NCBI RefSeq assembly: GCF_031755915.1
Contig: NC_083382.1
Coordinates: forward strand, 16,686,001-16,750,000
Direction: 5' to 3'
DNA length: 64,000 nucleotides
From: Ziziphus jujuba
Taxonomy: Eukaryota > Streptophyta > Magnoliopsida > Rosales > Rhamnaceae
Made by a program: the position numbers and the translations under genes. Below the pieces are notes generated by a model. It did not search any database, was not told where the DNA came from, and saw nothing but the letters and a program-made list of their open reading frames with translations. Shown piece by piece: positions 38,151 to 50,425 of the stretch (positions within the stretch are counted from its first letter, which is position 1; every line of letters begins with the position of its first letter).

Positions 38151-38860
38151 GAATGATATTATTTCTCTAGGTTTCTGTATCTTTAATGGAGCATGCATTA
38201 TTGTATGTTCCATCCATGTTTATTGTCTTGTTTTGACCGTGTTGAAGTGTCATTCCTTTTCCTCGATAGGATTCATTATCGGAGTTAGAATAACTCCAAT
38301 TCCCCTTTAGAGTGTCAATTAGAGATTGCCATTCATGTAGGAGAGCTTGTATGGCCTAGTCAGATGGTCAAAGGTTGCCTCTTTTGTATTGAAGATTAGG
38401 TGATGGAAGTAGGCTTGATTCTATTGGATCTTTTTGGGCTTGATGTGATCCTAGGCATGGATTGGTTAGCTACAAATCATGCCTCTATGAATTGTTACAA
38501 TAAGGAAATGATGTTTAGGCCACCAGGCCTACCTGAAGTGGTGTTTCGTGGAGAAGTTAGAAGGCCTTTACCAGAGTTAATTTCTAGCTTAACTGCCAAG
38601 AAGCTATTGGAGAAAAGTTGTCAGGGGCATTTAGCCCATATGGTTGATACCCAAGTGGGAGGTATAAAGTTGGAAGACGTGGCTGTAGTAAGACTTTCTG
38701 GACACATTTCCTGACGAGTTACCACTAGAAAGGGAGATCAACTTTTTACCATTGAATTGGTTCTGGGCACTGCACCTATTTCTTTACCACCATACCATTT
38801 GGCTTCAGCAGAGCTGAAGGAGTTAAAGTTTCAGCTGCAAGATTTTGTTGGTTGGCATGA
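38151..38860 (+). pseudogene. Protease-end pol remnant of a Ty3/gypsy element
   Basis: The open stretch 38400-38714 reads L-I-L-L-D-L-F-G-L-D-V-I-L-G-M-D-W-L followed by N-H-A-S-M-N-C, the conserved C-terminal half of the retropepsin domain in plant chromoviruses. 38757-38850 then gives G-T-A-P-I-S-L-P-P-Y and A-E-L-K-E-L-K, the linker just before reverse transcriptase. The protease active-site triad and the whole of gag are missing. Several stops are present. Confidence 0.8.
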
Positions 38861-40060
38861 AAAGGAAAGTTGCAGATTTTACATGAAAGTGTTTGATCTG
38901 CCATCAAGTGAAAGCAGAAAGGCAGAGACCTTCAGGACAACTTCAACCTTTGCCTATTCCCATGTGGAAGTGGGAGCAACTTAATATGGACTTCGTGTTC
39001 AAACTTCCTCCCACAGCGAGAAGGTACGATAACATTTGGGTGATCATCAATAGACTCACTAAGTTAGTGCATTTCCTGCCTATGTGAGAGTGTTTCTTAC
39101 TAGAAAAGTTAGGTGAGCAATTCGTGACGCATATCACGAGTCTACATGGAGTATCAGTCACCATCACATTTGAACGTGATCCGTGCTTTACTTCACAATT
39201 GTGGCGAAAGTTAGCAGATGCGCTTGGAGTGAGGCTCAACTACAGTACTGCCTTTCACTTGTAGACAAACAGACAAGTCAGATCTAGGAAGATATGCTAA
39301 GATCATGCATCATGCGATTATGAAGGAACTAAGATGAGCGATTGTTGCTAGTAGAGTTTATTTATAATAATAGATACCAAGCGAGCATTGGAATATCCCT
39401 ATATGAGGCCTTATATGAGAGACACTACCATACCCTACTGTTGGAGTGAAGTGGGTGAGGAGAAGCTCCTTACAGCGAACAACGTGATTGGGTCTAAATA
39501 TCTATGAATGACCATGTAGAAGGTGAGAGTCATTCGAGAATAGTTAAAAGTAGCTTAGGACTGACAAAAGAATTACGCTGGTGTGCATAAAAAGGATCTT
39601 GAATTTGAAGTAGATGATTGGGTTTTCTTGAAACTGTCTCCATGGAAAGGAGTTGTGCGCTTTGGCAGACAAAGGAACCAAAGTTGTCATTAGATAGGTC
39701 CCTACGAGAAAATTGAGAGAATTGGTCTAGTGGCATACAGAGTAGCACTATCAGAGGAACTAGCACAAGTACACAATGTATTTCACATTTCAATGTTGCA
39801 GAAGTACATCATAGACCCATTGCACATGCTTCGAACCCTCAACATCGAGTTGAGGAAGGACCTATCATACGTGGAGCAGCCAGCACAGATCCTAGAATGC
39901 GAGGAATGAGTATTGTGCAACAAAACCATCCTACTAGTAAAAGTCCTATGGCCAAATCACTTAGTCAATGAGGTGAAATGGGAGCTCGAAATGCAGATGT
40001 GCAACCAATATCTCTAATTGCTCCAGTGATGCGTGAAATTTCACGGACTAAATTTTTATA
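38861..40060 (+). pseudogene. Integrase remnant of the same element, chromovirus (Tekay/Del-like) type
   Basis: Directly after the linker the sense resumes in another frame with C-L-I-C-H-Q-V-K-A-E, the second half of the integrase zinc finger. P-L-P-I-P-M-W-K-W-E-Q-L-N-M-D-F and W-V-I-I-N-R-L-T-K then mark the catalytic core. Y-S-T-A-F-H-L-stop-T-N-R-Q replaces the usual H-P-Q-T-D-G-Q. Farther on are P-W-K-G-V-V-R-F-G and G-P-Y-E-K-I-E-R (GPY/F module, 39697), H-N-V-F-H-I-S-M-L, and a tail L-V-K-V-L-W-P-N-H, where chromoviruses carry their CHD/CR region. Reverse transcriptase and RNase H are absent. Multiple stops and shifts make it inactive. Confidence 0.85.
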
Positions 40061-40071
40061 AAGGGGTAGAT

Positions 40072-41771
40072 TGCAATACCCCATCCTGAAGTACATTGAA
40101 AATTTTCCACATGTTGGACGAGTTTGATCAAGTTGACCGATGTTGAACGAGTGGGTCCACATTGACTTTTTGTTCAAGATGGAGTTTCACGTTCACTAGG
40201 GCACCATTGCAAAGTATTTATGGATTTGGTTTTATTGTGGTAAAAGTTGATATGTTTAAATTGATGGATTTATGATGATAGTTTAAAAAAAATGTGCAAT
40301 TTTATGGGTTTATAGGATGTACTAAACCAGGTTTTAGATGCAACATATAGTACTGGTGTTATATACTATATCTGTTGACTAGCGTGCAAGTATATACGGT
40401 CATCCTGTGGGAGCCTTGTACCTGAAAGTTGGCAAGTATAACGCACAGTGAGCATTAACTGCCCCCTTCATGAACATGATGATTGTTATTAGCATTGTCG
40501 GCTTTGGAATCCCAAGCTTACCATTTGCATGTTTCTCTTTTTAACCTCTTCGTCATAGTAGTACTTAGGACCTTAGGTATCATCTGGCACGACTTGGTAT
40601 ATAATGTGGTGCATCAAGTTGTTTTCTCGACATGTTTTCTCAAATAAAATATTTTAAAATGTATTTTATCATATTTTGATCATTTGTTTCAAATTGATAT
40701 TTTAAAATGTATTTTATCATGTTTTTACTATTTATTTTAAATTGATATTTTAAAGAGTGTTGTATTTTTTATTATTAATTTCAATTTGATGTTTTAAAAT
40801 GAATTTTATCATATTTTTATTATTCATTTCAAATTGATGTTTTAAATTACTTAAAATACTTCTTTTATTATTTAATTGATTCATTTAATATGGATTCTAT
40901 AAATTATATCTTGAGTTTAATTTTGTTTTGATATTAAATTTTTCTAATATAAATTTTATTTATAATTTTATTTTACCCAATGATGTTTTATTCTAAGTTT
41001 AATAATCTGTCACAAAAATTATTTTCAATGTTAATTTGAATTTCAAATTATTTGTATTTTATTTGTTTAGTTATTTCCTTGATTTTTTGGATATTAAAAT
41101 GATGAGTTTTGTGGAAGTAGCTTTAAAAAGGGGGACTTTTCAAACTCAGTAAAATTATGAGGGTTTTGAGAGAAAGTTCTTAATTTCACTTATCTATTAT
41201 TTTAACTATTTGTTTATTTATTTATTATTAATCACCTTTATTTTATATTGGTATATTATTATATTTTATATAGTAGTTGGGTCATTTATTTGGATGATTA
41301 ACATCTCATGTTTTAAAATCCGTTCCTTTAAACCTAGGTTAGTAGGCGTTGACCTTCCATGGTCGAGCTGAACATCTTTTGTTCTTGCAGAATCCCAAGA
41401 AGTCCATTTTCTTTTTCTTGTTTCCTTTGTAATATTTCTTCTTTATTCCTTTATGTTGTATTAAACTATGTATTCATTTGTAAACCCTATGATTCTTTGT
41501 ATACTGTGTTTATTATTATTTGTTTATTATTAATGTTTGTTCCTTGTATTGTATTATTTTAAAGTGGTGCTATTGTGGAAATCTTCGTAGTAAGGTGGGA
41601 GGAATATGAAGATGTCTTTTAGAAGTGTGTTTTCTATAAAGGGAATTTGGTAGCATGTCCAAACCGTAGGGGAAATGCTGTCGGATTTTTTTGTTGGAAG
41701 GTAAAGAAGGATTTCACTAGGAACAGGATTTATCTAGGGTTCCGATAAAAGATCTTGGGTGGATCCTGACA
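40072..41771 (+). mobile_element. 3' LTR of the protease/integrase element, internally deleted
   Basis: Preceded by a polypurine tract 'aaaggggtagat' ending at 40071. It starts TGCAATACCCC and ends GGATCCTGACA. After about 140 bases it jumps to sequence equivalent to 36537 of the 5' LTR, so about 1.2 kb, including the purine leader and the 'GTAAGACC' block, is missing. The remaining 1.56 kb is colinear with 36537-38150. Confidence 0.8.
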
Positions 41772-41845
41772 TCTAGAGATGATTTAAATATTATAATAGT
41801 CATTCTCATACCGCCAAGGCCTTTTCAAAGTAATTGGCTTTTGGG

Positions 41846-41960
41846 TTTAAAAGAACTCCAAAGTTAAACATGCTCGACAAAAACAATCGTAGGATGGGTG
41901 ACCTCTTGGAAAGCTTTTAACAAAAAATCCCATATGAGGCAAAAGCAATCCTATGATAGA
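41846..41960 (+). mobile_element. 5S-rRNA-derived sequence (Cassandra-like TRIM remnant or 5S pseudogene)
   Basis: 'agaactccaaagttaaac' followed by 'gatgggtgacctcttgg' is diverged 5S rRNA sequence covering the internal pol III promoter region. A second, partial copy of its 3' half follows at about 41943-41985 ('gatagatgacttcctagg'). The leading text 'ccaaggccttttcaaag' is typical of the context of 5S inside Cassandra LTRs. Orientation is opposite to the array at 42445-43400. Confidence 0.65.
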
Positions 41961-42119
41961 TGACTTCCTAGGAAGCTTTGAGCGAAAAATCCCATATGAA
42001 ACACCATACCAAACAAAAAATCTCATACGGAGTGTAGTGGCTAAATGAGTGACAATATCGGTAGAGATGATTGGTCCGCCATTGAAGATTTAGAAGAAGC
42101 TTTAGGAAATCAAGAGAAA

Positions 42120-42298
42120 GGAAACAACAAGAAGAAATTTTGAAGCACACCATCGTCAACTATACCATAGCTAATATGAGTTCAAGTTTTGGACTTTTGT
42201 ATTTGAAAGGAAACAAGAGGAAGAAATTTTAAAGCACACCATCGTCAATTATACCATAGCTAATATGAGTTCAAGTTTTGGACTTTTGTATTTTCTGT
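42120..42298. repeat. 89-bp tandem duplication
   Basis: Units start at 42120 and 42209 ('ggaaacaa' starts) and are nearly identical, sharing 'gcacaccatcgtca' and 'gagttcaagttttgg'. Confidence 0.85.
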
Positions 42299-42444
42299 CT
42301 AATTCTTGTTTTTCTCTTTTTCTTTATTTATTTTTGTCAACCCCTTATCGATTATAATTATGGATATGGTTTATAGTTTAGTTATGAACGAAATTTCATA
42401 ACTATGGTTAAGATGTAGACCTAGCTATGACTATTCATTTTTAA

Positions 42445-42669
42445 TGTAACAGCATGCCCCTACTAGAAGACCTATGGCTCCCTACCCATATTGTCCTCAA
42501 TTAAGCCACCACACTTAGTATAAGATTTTTTTTGTTTAGAACTTTTCAAAAGATTGCACATTTTTGCACTACTTTTGCCTAAGTACGTTTAACTTCATAG
42601 TTCTTTCAAACATTGAAGACAGCCATTGACCTTAGTGTTATGAGAGTAATTATCATTACATTTGAATCA
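42445..42669 (-). mobile_element. Cassandra-like TRIM LTR, copy 1
   Basis: 225 bp. On the minus strand it starts TGATTCAAATG and ends in TGTTACA. It carries 5S-like sequence (the complement of 'cgtttaacttcatagttctt'). The polypurine-like 'aaatggggga' precedes it on the minus strand. Confidence 0.75.
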
Positions 42670-42794
42670 TCCCCCATTTTATACTTGAATGATGTGAGAT
42701 TGGACACAAGATATCTTGTTAGTGCCTTTTCATCCGCCCATACTTTACCCTGCTTGGGGCATACTTCTAACCAAGTATATGCTCTGATACCATT
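42670..42794 (-). mobile_element. TRIM internal region with primer site
   Basis: 125 bp between LTR copies. On the minus strand, two bases after LTR copy 2 ends, TGGTATCAGAGC (42781-42792) is a perfect initiator tRNA-Met primer site. The region ends in a purine tract beside LTR copy 1. No coding capacity, as expected of TRIMs. Confidence 0.8.
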
Positions 42795-43018
42795 TGTAAC
42801 ACCCCACCTCCACTGGCGGACCTATCTCTCTCTGCTGATATTATCCCCATCTTGGACACCATAATACGTATGAAATTTTTTTGTTTAGAGCTTTCCAAGA
42901 GGTTACCCATCTTTGGACTACTATTGCCTAAGCACACTTAACTTCATAGTTCTTTCAAACCTTGAAGACAACCATTGGCCTCAGTGTTATGAAAGTAATT
43001 ATCATTACATTTAAATGA
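42795..43018 (-). mobile_element. Cassandra-like TRIM LTR, copy 2
   Basis: 224 bp, TGTAACACCCC at its left edge on the plus strand. It contains the complement of 5S-like 'aagttaagtgtgcttagg' and 'gatgggtaacctcttgg', keeping the 5S A-box and C-box neighbourhood in diverged form. Confidence 0.8.
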
Positions 43019-43171
43019 TCCCCCATTCCATACTTGGATGATGTGGGATTGGACACAAGATAGCCTGTTAGTGCCTTTGTACTTGCCCATACTGGTCATC
43101 ACAATTCACCTCGCTTTGGGCTACCTTCCTCGCTGGCATACTTCTAACCAAATACATGCTCCAATACCATT
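43019..43171 (-). mobile_element. Second TRIM internal region
   Basis: 153 bp, homologous to 42670-42794 but with about 30 extra bases. The primer site at 43158-43169 reads TGGTATTGGAGC on the minus strand, with two changes from consensus. Confidence 0.75.
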
Positions 43172-43400
43172 TATAACACCTCGCCTCCACTGATGCACCT
43201 GTCTCTCTTTACTGATGTTGTCCCCAATTTGGCCACTACACTCAGTATGGACTTTTTTATTTAGAGCTTTCCAAGAGGTTACCTATCCTTGGACTACTTA
43301 GCCTGAGCATACTTAACTTCAGAGTTCTTTCGAAACCTAAAGCCAACTGCTCTAAAAGGAGCTCAATATTATGAGGGTAACTATCATTACATTTAAACAA
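43172..43400 (-). mobile_element. Cassandra-like TRIM LTR, copy 3
   Basis: 229 bp, 5S-bearing like the others. Its end has decayed from TG to TA. A further internal-like fragment follows at 43401-43490, so the array is LTR-internal-LTR-internal-LTR-partial internal. Confidence 0.75.
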
Positions 43401-43625
43401 TCCCCCATTTGACAATCAGATGAAGTGGAGTTAGACATCAGGTAGCTTGCTAATGCCTCTCGGACATGCTCACACTGATCATCAGATTTAATGCAATAAT
43501 TATTTATTTTTTATATATATCTTGTTCATAATCAATTGTTGATCTTAATGCTTTCATGAAAAAGTGACTAGTTTAATATTAATTTTGCATAGGAATATGG
43601 AAAATAATATTGTTTGTAATGAATA

Positions 43626-44368
43626 TGATAGGACTGGTCCTGGGGTCCTTTTTGAACATTCAAGATGGGCGTATCTAGGGAAACCCTAATAAACAGATAC
43701 TAAAAGTGCAGTATGATCTCCCAAAAAAATAGATAAAATCCAATAGTAAAATAAAGAAACGTAGATACTTTTAATAAATTTTTTATAAATCATTGTCAAC
43801 ACCCATCAAGGGTCCCAACTAGAGACCCAAAAGAAAAAAATTATGAATAAAAGCATAACATAAATGAATAAAAGTATAACATATTATATTAATCTACCAT
43901 AACATACTAAAGGAAATAAATGAGTTGAAAAAATAAATAAAACAACATAAACAATAGTCTCATAAGATTGCTAAAAAAGAACAATACATTAATAGCAGAA
44001 ATGCAACGTATATGAATATTCAAGAGTGATGAAATATACGAAGGTGATACAAACAATGCCTAGATGTAGTATGTTCCCCTAAGACTTAGGGGAACAATTT
44101 AAAATATAAAACTATGAGATGTGCTTGGTGAGTGAACATGTAAAATATTATGAAAATAAATAGTATTCTTAAAAATCTTTTCTATCAAGACCTTACACTT
44201 TACGAAAGTTTTCCTATTTTGATAAACAATTTTCACAAAATCTAAAATCATCCTTAAAGCATAGTAATTTTGTAAATCATAGTATAAAGAAATTAAAATC
44301 AGATAATATCTGTCACTTCATAAATAAAATAATACTTTTATGAGTCATAATTTATAAATATGGATAAT

Positions 44369-44399
<31 letters not shown>

Positions 44400-46356
44400 T
44401 ATCTGTATTACACACCCAACAATATCTCTGTTATCAACTGTTATTATAACATGTCACAAGACTATAACTAGCATCCTAGTATGTTGTTGACTACCAGGAG
44501 AGGGGGAAAATATTAATGTGACCTTTGGCGTCCCAGATGAAGACCTTCTGTCTAACCTTAAAAATCATGAGATCAAGTAAGGAATGGTTAAATAAGCATG
44601 CTTACTCATAATCCAACAAATCCACAATCATGGTATAGCATGACACACAATACTCAACAACCCAGAATCTAACTCATGATCCAATATGTTTATATAATTT
44701 ATCAAATAAAATCCATAATAATCATATCAAAATATTCTCATAAATATCGACATAAACTTATATATATTCATATAGCCATTTATTGATATTTATTTATGTC
44801 AAACCATCCCTTTTAATATACCATAAAATGATAAATCAAATTATTATTTCATAGTATGTAATAAAGTATATGACTTAAATAATTCCAAAAATAATAATAA
44901 TAAGATAGTATATAATCAAGCATATATTTTCCAAAACTATATCAAAAATAAAAGTTCACTCATAGATCATAGTTTAAACCGGCTCCTCCATTGGATCATC
45001 TTCAATCTTCATCCCTATGCCTAAAATATATCTAAAATTACCCAATCAAGGACCATAATTTGATAAAATAAGTTGTGCGTGCATGTTCAAGGCCTAATTC
45101 ATTCTGACAACTTATGAATCCCAATGTTCAATACCAAGAGCCTAACTTTCTTAGATTTTTAAACATTAGGTATTGGGTTTTTCAATCTAGGCTCCAGTTT
45201 GTAAAACTGTAACTCCTAAAAAGTTATAATAAACTCCAATTACACTTTTACAACTTGCCTTTACTCCTAAATCATCCAACTACAATATAAATTTTATCTG
45301 GTACTTACCTAATTTACCTGATGTAACAAAAAATAAGAAAATACCCAAATGGTATTGAAAAATAGCAAATGAAATATAGTTGGAAAGCCCATGACACAAG
45401 GATTACAACGGTGTACTCACCTTGTCAGAATTACATCATTGGTGGCTGAAAAATTGCCAAAACGCTACTCTGAAGCATGTATCTTTTGAACCAAGGAGAA
45501 TCTGAGAGAACGGACACCAGATGGGAATTTTGAAGGCTCAAAATAGGTGGGGCAGGGTGCTCACTTGGCATAGGTTGGCCAAAAGCTGGCTAGAACAGAG
45601 TTTGGCCAGACTCTTCTACTAATGATGGCTGCATCACCAATTAAAATAACTTGAATTTTCAGTTGTTGGTTTATCTAGAGGTGGGCAAGGTGGCTGGCCA
45701 ATGCATGTGGTGCAAAATCATTAGAAAAAAGGCTAAATCTTGTGTGGAAATAAAACTACCACTATAAGCTTCAACTGGCCATTGCCATCGTGTATTATGG
45801 CCATTCGCTGGAAAAATTTAAGGTTTTGGTCGTTGAAAGGTGGGTTACCAAATGGTCAGGCATGTGAATTGAAATGGTGACCAAAAATAGGTAAATGGAA
45901 TGAAATAGTGGTAGTGGATAGTGGTCTAAGGTGGTTTCCAGCAAGCCTAAAGTTCTATATGGGTTTTAGGGTTTCTTATAGGTATTTTGGTAATTTTGAT
46001 CTTTTCGGAGAGTTTCTAAACATGAGAAATCCTAGCTAAGTATTTATAGGCCTTATATAGACCTTGAGTCCACCATACGATGAAACACATAGGTTTGGAC
46101 AATGTAAAAGTTATATCACACTCGAAATTTTATAGAGCTGTAACTTTTGATTCATAACTCAAAATCAAATGTGACACTAATCAGCGAACTCATATCAACG
46201 AGCTTTCCCCAAATATACAAGGCTTACCAAATTCCATCTCCAAAAGAAAGTCAAACTTGGTTCCACTTAGAAGTCCAACTGGGTCAAATTTAGTCAACTT
46301 CGGTATTTGACTCAAAAATTCAATTTCAAGATGTTTTCTCAGGATGGGTCATCACA
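43626..46356 (-). mobile_element. Solo LTR, family B-like
   Basis: On the minus strand it starts TGTGATGACCCATCC (46356) and ends CCTATCA (43626), 2731 bp, similar in ends and length to the family B LTRs. Flanking 5-mers (gaata and aatta) do not match, so either the target duplication has decayed or the borders are off by a few bases. It has TTGAC-rich sequence near its start (46260-46320) and no internal domain. Confidence 0.65.
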
Positions 46357-49161
46357 AATTACATGATAAATAGGAATATTACCATACCATGTTCAAGTTG
46401 TACCTTAGCTGTCATAAGAAAGTTAATCTAGTTTTCGGATTTGCATGTTCTAAGACTCTCTTAAGTCAATCTAAATTATAAAATAATTATATTGCCTTGT
46501 GTGAATTAAATCAATTGTTTCAGAAATCATCTTTTGATTACTTTTTAAAGATTAAGTGTGGTAAAAAAATATCATTATTTGATTTGGTTGCATGCATTAA
46601 AATGAATATGAGCTCTAAGTAGTGAATCCAAAACCTTAGTGTTTTCATAACTATTGTCTTGATTCTTAATCAATTCAAGTTTTTTCTTTAATTTTAATTA
46701 TTTTAGTTTTAATTGATTAGTTTAATTATTTTAATTGCCAATAATGACAAAGCTTTAATTTAGTTAATATAATAATTGAATATAAACAATCACAATTATT
46801 CTTTATTCCTTGGGGGATCTACACTCCGTTACTCACCATAATCATTTTATATTTTCATAAACTTGCGAATGAAAATTGCACAACAATTTCTCCCATAAAA
46901 GTTGCAATAGATTATCATGCATAAAATGTATGAATTTAGATATGTATATATTACATGCAACCAATCTTTTAAAAGTCGAACTGTTAGATTTCTTAGAATT
47001 GGTTTAAATGTTATTCATCTATTTCAAAATTATATATTTAATAGGTTGATCTCATAGATTGTTAATACAATATTATCATATAACGTAACTTTTGTAATAT
47101 TTTTATTAGATGACAAATTATTATCATATAAATCAAAATTATATATATTAAGGGTTAATATCATATAGACCCCTTATGTTTTACTCCTATTTCAACAAGT
47201 ACACAATGGTTTGAAACAATTCAAAAATATCCTTTGTGCTGTTAATTTCCATCCAAAATACTCTCTTTCCTACATGGCATCATAAAATAACTTAATAGTT
47301 ACTTATACGTTTAATATTATATACATACACTTATACTTATTACTATTCTAGCAAAAAGCATTACAATAATAAAAAAAAAAAGTTATAATAAAAAAAAGGT
47401 TATTGGAGTGGCTGCCCACTAACCTTTAGCCTGGCTTGTACTTGTCCCCCAATCGTCTTTTTTTTTTTTTCTTTTTTTTTTTTTTAAGGCACTTTACCCC
47501 CCAGCGTATGATTTTGTTTGCATTGTTGGGATAAAACCTATTTTCCATTAAAAATGCATATGCGCAGCACATGCATGTCTCCTAAACCATATTATTAGCA
47601 AATTTTTAAACACCAAACAAATAGTCATATGACATATCCTTAGCACCTTGCTAGGTTTTAGATCAACCTAGTTTGTTGGTAAATAGGTCATACGGCCTGG
47701 TTTTTTACCTTAATGAAACTCCCTCATTTGATCTCCTTTTTTGGTTATTTCAAAGGTGCTCTTCTTATTTCAATGCTCGCATCAAAACCTTTATTCAATT
47801 TTTGGGTTATCATACTGAAAAAGTAGCATCCAATCTAGATAAATGTTGGCCTATATATTTTCCATTGTATGGCCATTTCGAACGAAATTTAAGATTTTTC
47901 AAACCAAATCAAAAGCTTCAAATCACACTATTCCATTTTAAAAATGATTTACTACAAAATCTAGGTTATAGATTTTGTTAAAAACAAAATTTCCATATTA
48001 AAAAATTACATATATCCGGTATACAATCGCAAATCCGTGAATTCCAAATCAAAATGCAAAAAATTCAAATGGAAAATTTCTTTTCCACCTTTTAACAAAG
48101 GGAATTACTAGCCCAAACATATATGGTCATTTTCCTAGGAGAGGGAACCAGAGCTATAGAAGGTCACTTTCCATCAAGAAGGATTTTAAAGAGACAATAC
48201 TGCATAAATTCATGCCAAATAATGTCCTTTTACAAATTATCTTAAAAGAATTGAATACTCTTTGGCAGCAGACAATGAAGGTTCATTAAGATCACAAATC
48301 TTAAGCAAGTCTGCACAATTGCATCCACCTTGTACTTGAGTTGTTTTCTCTCATTGACCTTCACATCGCTAGCCTAGATTTTTTTGTTAAGGACATGGAG
48401 GTATGATTTAAACATGAATTCAAGTATGATGAATTCCTATAAGAATGTAACCATTCACAAAGCCAGTTATGCTACAGATGATGCAAAAGAGATTTTCAAG
48501 GGTAAACTAAGGTTGCAGATGATGCAAATAAGGTTCATAAGACTTAGCACATGCATTTTTATCATCTCATTAATGAAAAAGAGGTTTTATACCAAAGGTG
48601 CAAATGGAATTAGAGTTGAAGGGTAAAGTGCAAAATATATATATATATATATATAAATAAAAAAGTTACGAGGCAAAATGCAAGTGAGGATAAAGGTTGA
48701 GAGGTAACTGTACCAATAACCCCCAAAAAAATTACTTATTTAGTTTTGTTACATTACTATTCTCATATTTTCTTTTAACAAAATTTTGCATCAATCTTTT
48801 TCTTAAGTTTTATTATGTATATCGATATATTTAGATAATTTAACAAAAAATTAGATGCATTTAGATATGTAAAATTTGGCAAATAACTAATTATATCAAT
48901 TAATCATGTTATTTTATTATAAAAAAATATTCTTATTACTTTACCATAACAAAATTTGATTAAATATTTTGCATAAATATGTATTTTTAGTTTCTATTAT
49001 TTTTTATAAATATATATATATAAATATTTTTTTTTTAAATTTTAAATTTGATTTATAATACAATTTTCTTAAAAAAATTTTAAACTAATTTTTTTTCTAT
49101 ATTTACAAAAAAAAAAAAAAAACTACTTTTTTTCTATTAATTTATAAGTAAAATGCATTAC

Positions 49162-49189
49162 ATATATATATATATATATATATATATAA
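49162..49189. repeat. (AT)n microsatellite
   Basis: About 13 uninterrupted AT units. Confidence 0.8.
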
Positions 49190-49989
49190 AGGAAAAATGC
49201 AAATGATTCTCGGTTTTGCTTATTCTTCTTGATACAACCCAACGAGGATCTCATGGCTTGCAATCTGCATATGAAAGAAGCAAAAAAAGCAGATAGGTTT
49301 CACAATTCTCCTGCTTCCTGTCCACCAAAATGACCAAAGAATGAAGAAGAATTAACTCATCACAAAAAAATAAAATAAAATAAATAAATAGAAAAAAGAA
49401 AATATCCCAACAAACATATGTAAAATTTGAAACCAACAGTGAAAAAACCCACAGATAAAATTTAAAACCAAAATTAAGGAATTAAAACCCGCAAATAAAA
49501 ATCCATTCCATATGTATTTTCTTTTTTTCTTTTTCTTTTTTCAATATCCTAGATCTGCTAATAAATAAAGCTTTTTTTTTTTCCTTTTTTTTTTTTTTTG
49601 GTCCCCTTTTTGCTTCTTCAATCCATTGGATCAGCAAATCACAAAGGAGAAAAAAAAATAATAATAATAAAGTGTTTATTATGGTTATTTATTTATCTTT
49701 CTTTATTGCTTCATCTGTAAATCAAGTAGAAGGAAAAAGGTTTTATTATTATTATTATTTGTTCTCTTTCTTTGTTGCTTCATCTGCAAATCAAGTAGTT
49801 TAAGAAGAAGAGAAGAAGAAGAAAAAGAAAAGTGGGTCTTCGTGGTAAGAGTGGTAACAATGGGTCTTCTTCATTCCACTCTCCAATTTTTTTTTTTTTA
49901 TTGGGTCTTTTTTCCAACATTTTGGTAAAAGTGGGAATAAATTTTGGGTGGTGTTACTATATCTAATATCAATGTATTATTCAAAATAC

Positions 49990-49990
<1 letters not shown>

Positions 49991-50025
<35 letters not shown>
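49991..50025. repeat. (AT)n microsatellite
   Basis: About 17 uninterrupted AT units, 200 bp from the TBL exon relic. Confidence 0.85.
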
Positions 50026-50027
<2 letters not shown>

Positions 50028-50234
50028 ATATATAAGATATTGCACGTTCTTAAAAAATTTTCACCTTCAAATTTTTAACAATCTTCAATTACCATTTTAC
50101 CTTTTTTTCAATTAAATGTAACGGAAATTGACTAAAGTTAAACGGTGTTTCCAAATTGTTACAAATTAAAGAGTACGTTTTAAAACATGGCTGAAATACA
50201 AGGGGTTTATATGATATTAACCCATATATTAATA

Positions 50235-50425
50235 TATAATTATAATCTTCTGAGGAATATATGAACCTGGAAAGCCCTTCCAATACAGTCCTACTCCTAG
50301 CCAATGTGTTGCATTGGACTTAGAGGTATATACGGGGCATGCACAAGTGATCCATGATTGCCATGAGTTCAAACTCAATAGGTTGCCCACAAGCATTATG
50401 CTTTTGCTTATGATTCTCCCAAACT
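50235..50425 (-). pseudogene. Relic of a TBL exon 2
   Basis: The minus strand from 50420 reads K-S-I-M-L-V-G-N-L-L-S-L-N-S-W-Q-S-W, then T-C-A-C-P-V-Y. After a one-base shift, a second frame gives R-T-V-L-E-G-L-S-R-F. This matches exon 2 of the TBL genes ([18 protein letters not shown] ... R-T-G-G-L-S-T-F). The catalytic G-D-S has become G-N-L, and no other TBL exon is nearby. Confidence 0.65.

Larger units (their letters stand above)
46357..50234. other. Intergenic, repeat-rich, no gene supported
   Basis: AT-rich with several (AT)n tracts. About 46790-46850 carries 'ttccttgggggatctacac', a phrase like that near the ends of plant Ty3/gypsy or copia LTRs. Open runs at 47673-47981 and 48384-48626 have no recognisable motif and no homologue here. 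Confidence 0.35.

Noticed and set aside
42613..42864. 83-codon open frame
   Set aside because: It lies across a TRIM LTR and internal region on the opposite strand to the element. TRIMs do not code.
47673..47981. 102-codon open frame
   Set aside because: No recognisable motif, AT-rich repeat surroundings, and no supporting second copy or splice context.
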